Source: Agathobacter sp. (GTDB lineage Bacteria > Bacillota > Clostridia > Lachnospirales > Lachnospiraceae). Taken from it: a DNA stretch of 40,969 bases. Under the pieces are notes generated by a model that made no database searches, was not told where the DNA came from, and was given only the letters and a program-made list of their open reading frames with translations. Shown piece by piece: positions 35,287 to 40,969 of the stretch. The stretch spans positions 1 through 40,969 of the forward strand of contig JAGAOC010000086.1 of assembly GCA_017623935.1 (NCBI GenBank). The letters are read 5' to 3'. Both the position numbers and the translations under genes were made by a program. Each line of letters opens with the position of its first letter. Position 1 is the first letter of the stretch.

Positions 35287-36804
35287 TTGCAGAATGTAAG
35301 CAATGTACTGGAATATCTGGAAAGAAACTGTGCAACCTGCGGTGATAAGATTGCAGTAGAGCAGGAAGATATCCAGTTAAGTTATAAAGAATTAACAGAA
35401 GCAGCCAGAAAATTTGGAAGTGTCATTGCAAGAGAGACCGTTTCCAAAGAACCTGTAGTAATTCTGGCAGAAAAAAGTCCTTTGACTTTGGCAGCAATGT
35501 TTGGTACTGTATATGCTGGTTGTTTTTATGTACCAGTGCATCCACAGATTCCTGTAGAGCGAATTGAAAAGATCCTTCATGTTTTAGAGGCAAAGGTTGT
35601 AGTAACAACTTTGGACATGGAAGACAAGCTGAAGGAATGTGGATTTGAAGGAAGTTCTATTTACATAGAAGAAATTCAGTCAAAAGAAGTGGATGAGGCA
35701 GAACTTGAGGCACGAAGAGCTGGGGCAGAGGAGACGGATAATCTCTACGGAATCTTTACTTCCGGTTCCACAGGAACACCGAAGTGTATCGTAGTAAGTC
35801 ACAAAGCAGTTATCGATTTTATCTCTCATTTTACAGAGATCTTCGGAATTACTGGAGAAGATAAGATTGGAAATCAGGCACCATTTGACTTTGATGTATC
35901 TGTAAAAGATATTTATAGTTCCTTAAAAGAAGGAGCGACTCTGGTATTGATCCGAAAGGAGTTGTTCGCTTTACCTCCGGGGTTGATCGATTACCTCTGT
36001 GAGAAGAAAGTGACCACTTTGATCTGGGCAGTTTCTGCATTATGTCAGATTTCCGGATTAAAGGGATTTGATTATCGAGTTCCGGAGCAGATCAAGACAG
36101 TCATGTTCAGCGGAGAGAGTATGCCAGTGAAACAGCTGAATATCTGGAGAAAGGCTTTGCCGGACGCAATGTTCGTAAATCTTTACGGACCAACAGAGAT
36201 CACCTGCAACTGTACATATCATATTATTCGAGAAGAATACACCAATGGAAGCAAACTTCCAATCGGAAAACCATTTCCTGGAAGAAATGTATTTCTGTTA
36301 GACGAGAACCGACAGGTGATCACACAGCCAGGAAAAGCAGGAGAGATCTGTGTAGCAGGAGAGTCCATTTCCGGAGGATATTATCATGATCCAAAGCAGA
36401 CAGAAGAAAAATTCATTTTCTATGGAGAAGAGAAAGCTCTTACATACTGCACCGGAGATATGGCATTTTTAGGGGAAGACGGACTTCTCTATTTCGAGGG
36501 AAGAAAAGATTTCCAGATTAAGCACATGGGACACCGAATTGAGTTAGAAGAGGTAGAAAATGCCATCAACAACTTGGAAGGAATCACCAGATGCTGCTGT
36601 GTTTTCCAGAAGGAAAGAAACAGGATCCTGGCATTTTACATGGGAAGTGAAGCTTCCGGTAGTTTAAGAAAGATCTTAAAGGACAAGCTTCCAATCTACA
36701 TGGTGCCAAGTAAGATGATTCAGGTAGAAGAGGTTCCATTATCTAAGAATGGAAAAGTGGACAGAAACTACTTTAAACAGAAAGTAATGGAGGAATACTC
36801 ATGA
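35287..36804 (+). CDS. DltA-like amino acid adenylation enzyme (carrier protein ligase)
   Basis: 505 residues, ANL superfamily. Core motifs in order: YGIFTSGSTGTPK (A3 P-loop), FDFDVSV, NLYGPTEIT (A5), YCTGD (A7), EGRKDFQIKHMGHRIEL (A8) and the catalytic Lys in LSKNGKVDR (A10). It would activate an amino acid with ATP and load it on the carrier protein encoded at 37998. Overall it looks like D-alanine:carrier ligase, but the Cys that favours D-Ala in DltA (FCGE) is Ser275 here (FSGE), so the substrate may differ. Start TTG at 35287 with AAAGGAG 7 nt upstream; the frame extending to GTG would overlap the promoter. It overlaps the decarboxylase gene by 4 bp. Confidence 0.85.
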   Translation: MQNVSNVLEYLERNCATCGDKIAVEQEDIQLSYKELTEAARKFGSVIARETVSKEPVVILAEKSPLTLAAMFGTVYAGCFYVPVHPQIPVERIEKILHVLEAKVVVTTLDMEDKLKECGFEGSSIYIEEIQSKEVDEAELEARRAGAEETDNLYGIFTSGSTGTPKCIVVSHKAVIDFISHFTEIFGITGEDKIGNQAPFDFDVSVKDIYSSLKEGATLVLIRKELFALPPGLIDYLCEKKVTTLIWAVSALCQISGLKGFDYRVPEQIKTVMFSGESMPVKQLNIWRKALPDAMFVNLYGPTEITCNCTYHIIREEYTNGSKLPIGKPFPGRNVFLLDENRQVITQPGKAGEICVAGESISGGYYHDPKQTEEKFIFYGEEKALTYCTGDMAFLGEDGLLYFEGRKDFQIKHMGHRIELEEVENAINNLEGITRCCCVFQKERNRILAFYMGSEASGSLRKILKDKLPIYMVPSKMIQVEEVPLSKNGKVDRNYFKQKVMEEYS

Positions 36805-37982
36805 AAAGAGAAGAATTAGAAACAGCCATATTAAAGTATGAGACTCCATTTTATGTATATGATCTGGATATTTTAACTCAGGAAATGGCGCGTTTTCGGA
36901 AATGTTTAGGAGAGCAGATCAAAATCTGTTTTGCAATGAAAGCCAATCCTTTCGTAGTAAAGCATATGTCAGAGCTGGCAGATCGAATTGAAGTATGCTC
37001 CATGGGAGAGTTCAAGATCTGCAAGGAGTTAGGAATTGCTCCAGAGAAACTTTTGATCTCCGGCGTGTTAAAAGAAACCAAAGATCTGCCAGAGATCACA
37101 GAGTATTGCGGAACGAGAAGCGTGTATACTGCAGAATCCTTCCAGCAGTTTCAGTATTTGGCAGAATTTAGTCTGAAACAGTCCGAGGAAGTTCATATTT
37201 ATCCAAGACTTACCAGCGGTAACCAGTTTGGTGTAAATAAAGAAGACATCTGCCAGATGATCCGGGCAAAAGCGGATTACCCAATGTTACATATTGATGG
37301 AATCCATTATTTTTCGGGAACTCAGAAAAAGAACAGCAAGGTTATCATGAAAGAATTGAACCTGTTGGATGAATTTTTTGAACAATTAGAAAAAGAAGAA
37401 GGATTTCAGGTGGAGGCCTTAGAATATGGTCCGGGTGTGGGAGTTTCTTACTTCCAGGGCAAAGAAGTTCCTTTATTTGAGGAAGAAGGTTTACAGGAAA
37501 TCGCAAGTCTGGTGCAGAACATGAAGTGGAAAGGCACAGTTACCTTAGAGATGGGACGAGCTTTGAGTGCTTTATGCGGTTATTATGTGACCCAGATCAA
37601 GGATGCCAAGACGAACGAAGACATTAACTACTGTATCGTTGACGGTGGATGTCACCAGCTCAACTATGATGGACAGATCCGTGGAATGTATGTACCAAAA
37701 ATTCAGGTCTTTCCGGAAGATAATGACGGAGAAGAGAAAGAATGGACAGTCTGCGGCTCACTTTGTACATTTAATGATGTTCTTTGCAGTGGATTTAAAG
37801 CAAAGGATCTTTCTATTGGAAAGTTCTTAGCTTTTGAGAGAGTTGGAGCTTACTCCTCTATGGAGGGAATGGCGCTGTTTTTGAGCCATGAACTGCCGGG
37901 AGTAGTGATCTACAGCGAAAAAGACAGCTGGCAGGAAGCCAGAAAGAAAACAGATACTTATAATTTTAATATGTTTAAATAA
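36801..37982 (+). CDS. Fold-III PLP-dependent decarboxylase (LysA/ODC/BtrK type)
   Basis: 393 residues. The barrel domain carries the PLP lysine Lys47 in CFAMKANP, the phosphate-binding GPGVGV (residues 210-215) and EMGR (250-253). The beta domain supplies Cys322 and Asp326 in GSLCTFND, the active-site pair of diaminopimelate and ornithine decarboxylases. All catalytic residues are present. GSLCTFNDVL is closer to the GPLCTPLD-type decarboxylases found in secondary metabolism (BtrK acts on a carrier-bound glutamate) than to LysA. Its ATG overlaps the adenylation gene by 4 bp and the carrier protein gene follows by 15 bp, so it almost surely works with them. Substrate unknown. Confidence 0.85.
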   Translation: MKREELETAILKYETPFYVYDLDILTQEMARFRKCLGEQIKICFAMKANPFVVKHMSELADRIEVCSMGEFKICKELGIAPEKLLISGVLKETKDLPEITEYCGTRSVYTAESFQQFQYLAEFSLKQSEEVHIYPRLTSGNQFGVNKEDICQMIRAKADYPMLHIDGIHYFSGTQKKNSKVIMKELNLLDEFFEQLEKEEGFQVEALEYGPGVGVSYFQGKEVPLFEEEGLQEIASLVQNMKWKGTVTLEMGRALSALCGYYVTQIKDAKTNEDINYCIVDGGCHQLNYDGQIRGMYVPKIQVFPEDNDGEEKEWTVCGSLCTFNDVLCSGFKAKDLSIGKFLAFERVGAYSSMEGMALFLSHELPGVVIYSEKDSWQEARKKTDTYNFNMFK

Positions 37983-37997
37983 GAAAGGGAAAAGATT

Positions 37998-38225
37998 ATG
38001 GAAAAATTATTAGAGATTTTAGAAGAGATTGATGACAGCATTGATTACGAAGCAGAAAAAGCACTGATCGACGATCATTTATTTGATTCATTTGCAGTGA
38101 TCAACCTGGTAAGCGAATTAGAAGACGCATTTGATATTCAGATCGAAGCAAGAGAAATGGTTCCAACTAACTTTAACTCTGCAGAAGCTATGTGGGAAAT
38201 GATACAGAGATTACAGGAGAACTAA
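37998..38225 (+). CDS. Acyl/aminoacyl carrier protein (DltC-like)
   Basis: 75 residues, acidic, four-helix carrier fold. Ser31 in LFDSFAVINLV is the expected phosphopantetheine attachment site. Lys/Glu-rich N-terminal helix and DAFDIQIEAREMVP helix III are as in DltC. A GAAAGG site precedes the ATG. It should carry the amino acid activated by the upstream ligase, and is the possible substrate carrier for the decarboxylase. Distinct from the fatty-acid ACP, which has DSL. Confidence 0.88.
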   Translation: MEKLLEILEEIDDSIDYEAEKALIDDHLFDSFAVINLVSELEDAFDIQIEAREMVPTNFNSAEAMWEMIQRLQEN

Positions 38226-38228
38226 AAA

Positions 38229-39788
38229 ATGGCTTACCATGAGGGATTTTATTTATTCGCTTTTCTGCCTCTGGCATTGATCTGTTATCAGATCGTGGCA
38301 GAAAAACACCGTTGGAAAGTATTGTTGGTATTTAGTTTTATCTATTTCTACTTATTCAGCGGTAACCTGGTGATCTATCTGATCGGAAGCACCATATTGA
38401 CCCATTATGCAGCAATCTGGATCTCCTGGATCAAGATGAAATATACTCAGGAACTTTCGGAAGTGCCGAAGGAACAAAAGTCGGCAATCCGAAAAGCTGG
38501 TCAGAAGAAGCAGCGAATGGTGCTTACGGCAGCAGTTCTCACACTTTTAGGAACTTTGGCATACTTAAAGTATACGAATTTCTTCTTAGAAAATGTGAAT
38601 TCATTACTGGCGAGCCTGAATGTAGATCACAGTTTTGCTATCAGTAAGATTCTCGTTCCGATCGGTATCTCTTTTTATACCTTAGAGCAGATCGGCTACA
38701 TAGCAGATGTATACTGGGATAAGATCGAGCCTGAGAAGAACCTTGGAAAACTGGCATTGTTCTTTGGATTTTTCCCATTAGTCATGGAAGGACCGATCAG
38801 TTCTTATGAGACCGTGTCAAAGTCACTGTTTTCTGGTCAGAAGTTAAGATTTGAGAATTTAAAAGACGGATTCCTTCGGATTGTCTGGGGTCTTATGAAG
38901 AAAATGGTAGTAGCAGACAGGCTCTATATTATAGTAGATAAGATATTTACCAACTATCAGGATTATTCCGGTGTGGTCATTATCTTAGGAGCAATTTGTT
39001 ATACGATCCAGCTTTATATGGAATTCTCCGGATGTATGGATATTGTCATCGGAAGCGGAAAGCTCTTCGGAGTAGAACTTCCTGAGAACTTCAAACAGCC
39101 ATTTTTCTCAAAAAATGCAGGAGAATTTTGGAGAAGATGGCATATTTCTCTGGGAACCTGGTTCAGAACCTACATTTTCTATCCAGTTTCTGTTTCTTCC
39201 CTTGTGAAGAAGTGGAACAAATTCGGAAATAAGAAAGTTGGAAAAAATATCACCAGGATCGTGACTTCCGCCTTTACACTGTTCCCAGTGTGGCTCTGTA
39301 ACGGTCTCTGGCATGGAGCTAATTGGAGCTACATTTTCTATGGAATGTACTATTTCGTCATTCTTATGATCGAGGTCATCGTTGAACCTCTTACCAATAA
39401 GCTGACGAAAAAATATAATCTGGATACTTTGCGTATCTTTAAGACCTGGATCATTATCTTCACAGGAGAGCTCTTCTTTAGAGCGGAGAGCCTGCCAGCA
39501 GGAATAGCCATGTTTACTTCTATTTTCACGGATTTCATTCCGGAAAATCTCGGAAGCATTTCACTGGGAGTTGGATATGCAGATGTATTTGCTATCGTTC
39601 TTGGCTGTGTGATCGTAGGAATTGTCAGCACCTTAAAAGAAAAGAATGTTGACATTCAGGCGAAGGTCTACAGCTTAAAGACACCAGTTCGCTGGGCAGT
39701 TTATTACGCACTGATCTTTATGATCATTATTTTAGGGGCTTATGGTACAGGTTATCAGCCAGTTGATTTAATTTATGCAGGATTTTGA
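38229..39788 (+). CDS. MBOAT-family acyltransferase (DltB-like)
   Basis: 519 residues with about 11 hydrophobic segments. The MBOAT hallmark His is in LCNGLWHGANWSYIFYG near residue 360, with the preceding motif FWRRWHISLGTWFRTYIFYPVS and PISFYTLEQIGY-like stretch (PIGISFYTL). DltB moves D-Ala from DltC across the membrane to teichoic acid; this protein should do the same with whatever the carrier holds. It is longer than typical DltB (about 400) and close in size to alginate-type MBOATs (AlgI/PatA). It starts 3 bp after the carrier gene. Confidence 0.88.
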   Translation: MAYHEGFYLFAFLPLALICYQIVAEKHRWKVLLVFSFIYFYLFSGNLVIYLIGSTILTHYAAIWISWIKMKYTQELSEVPKEQKSAIRKAGQKKQRMVLTAAVLTLLGTLAYLKYTNFFLENVNSLLASLNVDHSFAISKILVPIGISFYTLEQIGYIADVYWDKIEPEKNLGKLALFFGFFPLVMEGPISSYETVSKSLFSGQKLRFENLKDGFLRIVWGLMKKMVVADRLYIIVDKIFTNYQDYSGVVIILGAICYTIQLYMEFSGCMDIVIGSGKLFGVELPENFKQPFFSKNAGEFWRRWHISLGTWFRTYIFYPVSVSSLVKKWNKFGNKKVGKNITRIVTSAFTLFPVWLCNGLWHGANWSYIFYGMYYFVILMIEVIVEPLTNKLTKKYNLDTLRIFKTWIIIFTGELFFRAESLPAGIAMFTSIFTDFIPENLGSISLGVGYADVFAIVLGCVIVGIVSTLKEKNVDIQAKVYSLKTPVRWAVYYALIFMIIILGAYGTGYQPVDLIYAGF

Positions 39789-39799
39789 GGTAATTACTT

Positions 39800-40756
39800 A
39801 TGAAAAAGACGTTAAGAGGTGTACTTTTCTTTGGAATTTTTGCACTGCTTTTAGTGGTGGGATCTGGGATCTTTTCCTGGATCGCCCCTCAGACAGATGA
39901 AAAAGCCCAGTCCAGAAATGCGGCTGTGATCGGAATTCAGGAAGAAGAGGAAAATACAATTGATGTGCTGGTGTTAGGAGATAGTGAGACTTACACTTCC
40001 ATTTCTCCAATGCAGTTATATCAGAATAGCGGAATAACTACATATGTCTGCGGTCAGTCTCAGCAGAGACTTTGCGAGAGCTATTCCCTTTTGAAAACAG
40101 CCTTAAAGACTCAGCAGCCAAAACTGGTAATCTTAGAGACCAACACCTTATTCCGATATAAAGGACAGAATGTAGAGATTGAAAAGGAACTTGGAGAAAA
40201 AGTTTGCTCTGTTCTGCCAATCTTCCGTTATCACTATATGTGGAAACTGCCTTTTGATGGGGAAGAGGCTACCAACACTCAGTACAAAGGCTTCCGACTT
40301 CGTGATAAGATAAAAGCTTATAGCGGCGGAGAGTATATGGTGGAAACTGAGGAAGTAGCAGAGATTCCGGAATGGAATAAGTCCTACATGGAGAATATCA
40401 TCTCTCTCTGTGAAGAAAATAATATAGAGCTTATGTTAGTCAGTGTTCCATCTCCTCACAATTATAATTACAAGGAACACAATGCTCTAGAGCAGTATGC
40501 CCAGGAAAATGATCTGGTCTACTTAGATCTGAACTTAAAGAATGAAGAGCTGGGCATGGACTGGAATAAAGACACCATGGATAAGGGGGATCATTTGAAT
40601 ATCTACGGTGCAGTGAAGGTCACAGACTATATGACAAGCTACCTTCAGGAAAATTATGAGCTAGAAGATCACCGCCAGGATGAAAACTATAAAGAATGGG
40701 GTGTTCTAGCCAAGGAATACGAGGAAAGAATTGGAAGAATCATAGCGAAACAGTAA
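39800..40756 (+). CDS. SGNH/GDSL-type protein, DltD-like partner
   Basis: 318 residues: N-terminal membrane anchor (about 7-28), then an extracellular SGNH domain with VLVLGDSETYTSIS (nucleophile Ser), ILETN (block III Asn) and DKGDHLNIYGA (block V Asp and His). This is the layout of DltD and of AlgJ/AlgX-type partners of MBOAT acyltransferases, which complete acyl transfer outside the cell. It is shorter than Bacillus DltD (about 390). It starts 11 bp after the MBOAT gene with GAGG and ends the operon. Confidence 0.85.
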   Translation: MKKTLRGVLFFGIFALLLVVGSGIFSWIAPQTDEKAQSRNAAVIGIQEEEENTIDVLVLGDSETYTSISPMQLYQNSGITTYVCGQSQQRLCESYSLLKTALKTQQPKLVILETNTLFRYKGQNVEIEKELGEKVCSVLPIFRYHYMWKLPFDGEEATNTQYKGFRLRDKIKAYSGGEYMVETEEVAEIPEWNKSYMENIISLCEENNIELMLVSVPSPHNYNYKEHNALEQYAQENDLVYLDLNLKNEELGMDWNKDTMDKGDHLNIYGAVKVTDYMTSYLQENYELEDHRQDENYKEWGVLAKEYEERIGRIIAKQ

Positions 40757-40760
40757 GAGA

Positions 40761-40857
40761 TGCACTACGTGCAAATAATGCGCAGCTCGCGGAGAAGAAG
40801 TTTATTGCTTTGCAATACCGCTCGCGCGCGGAGATTGCACGGAGTGCAATTTTTTTT
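40761..40857 (+). repeat. Intergenic structured repeat, copy B
   Basis: Starts 5 bp after the SGNH gene. Hairpin TGCAC-TAC-GTGCA (40761-40773), block AATAATGCGCAGCT (40774-40787), the 44-bp block (40791-40834, 43 of 44 identical to copy A) with TATTGC-TTT-GCAATA and CCGC/GCGG, then the terminal hairpin. The hairpin module found in copy A between the two blocks is replaced by CGC here. Confidence 0.88.
40834..40857 (+). terminator. Terminator of the Dlt-like operon, formed by the repeat end
   Basis: ATTGCAC-GGA-GTGCAAT (40834-40850) followed by seven T residues. The last module of repeat copy B thus works as the operon terminator. Confidence 0.85.
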
Positions 40858-40933
40858 ATAAGAGAAAAATTATAGATGAAAAAGGTTATATACGGTACAA
40901 TATAGGAAAATGTTTCATAAATGGAGGGTACTT

Positions 40934-40969
40934 ATGAAGAAAATCCAGAGCTTCCTAGAGAAGCATATG
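40934..40969 (+). CDS. Start of an unidentified gene, cut by the window edge
   Basis: An ATG at 40934 with a strong GGAGGG site 6 nt upstream opens a frame of 12 codons (MKKIQSFLEKHM) that runs off the window. Too short to identify. It lies after the Dlt-like operon terminator and so belongs to a new transcript; a TACAAT at 40896-40901 could be its -10. Confidence 0.6.
   Translation, partial: MKKIQSFLEKHM

Overview
The window is the replication-origin region of a low-GC Gram-positive bacterium of the Clostridia, most likely a Lachnospiraceae member. The reasons are the gene order dnaA-dnaN-yaaA-recF-gyrB-gyrA on one side and rpmH-rnpA-yidD-yidC-jag-mnmE-mnmG-rsmG on the other, a parAB pair followed by DUF4446 and DUF3881 genes (the latter as I remember it from Lachnospiraceae), strong AGGAGG ribosome binding sites, and frequent TTG and GTG starts. 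Genus assignment is not possible from the sequence alone.

Layout. Positions 1-243 hold the promoter and leader of what looks like an rRNA operon running off the left edge, followed by tRNA-Ser(GCU). Then, all on the minus strand, come a two-subunit iron-sulfur fumarate hydratase (fumA, fumB) and the initiation/topoisomerase operon dnaA to gyrA. The likely oriC (10560-10866, with a second box-bearing spacer at 8978-9191) separates these from the plus-strand rpmH-rsmG group, so both arms are transcribed away from the origin. Next on the right arm are a head-on alpha/beta hydrolase, a DegS/DegU-like two-component pair, a 575-bp gene-free stretch with an intergenic repeat and two perfect parS sites, and parA-parB-DUF4446-DUF3881.

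After tRNA-Arg(CCU) the window becomes more accessory: an OmpR-type two-component system, a heterodimeric ABC exporter with one degenerate ATP site, a cytidylate-kinase-like protein, a two-TM coiled-coil protein with three copies of a 26-27-residue motif, a secreted protein with cell-wall-binding-type repeats and a transglutaminase-like domain, peptidase T, and tRNA-Lys(CUU).

The right end is a five-gene Dlt-like operon (adenylation enzyme, fold-III PLP decarboxylase, carrier protein, MBOAT acyltransferase, SGNH/DltD-like protein). A decarboxylase is not part of the canonical dltABCD set. Together with a Ser in place of the D-Ala-selective Cys of DltA, it suggests the cell surface may be decorated with something other than D-alanine. 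This is the best candidate for an undescribed system here. The operon ends in a second copy of the intergenic repeat found near parS, and the window closes with the first 12 codons of another gene.
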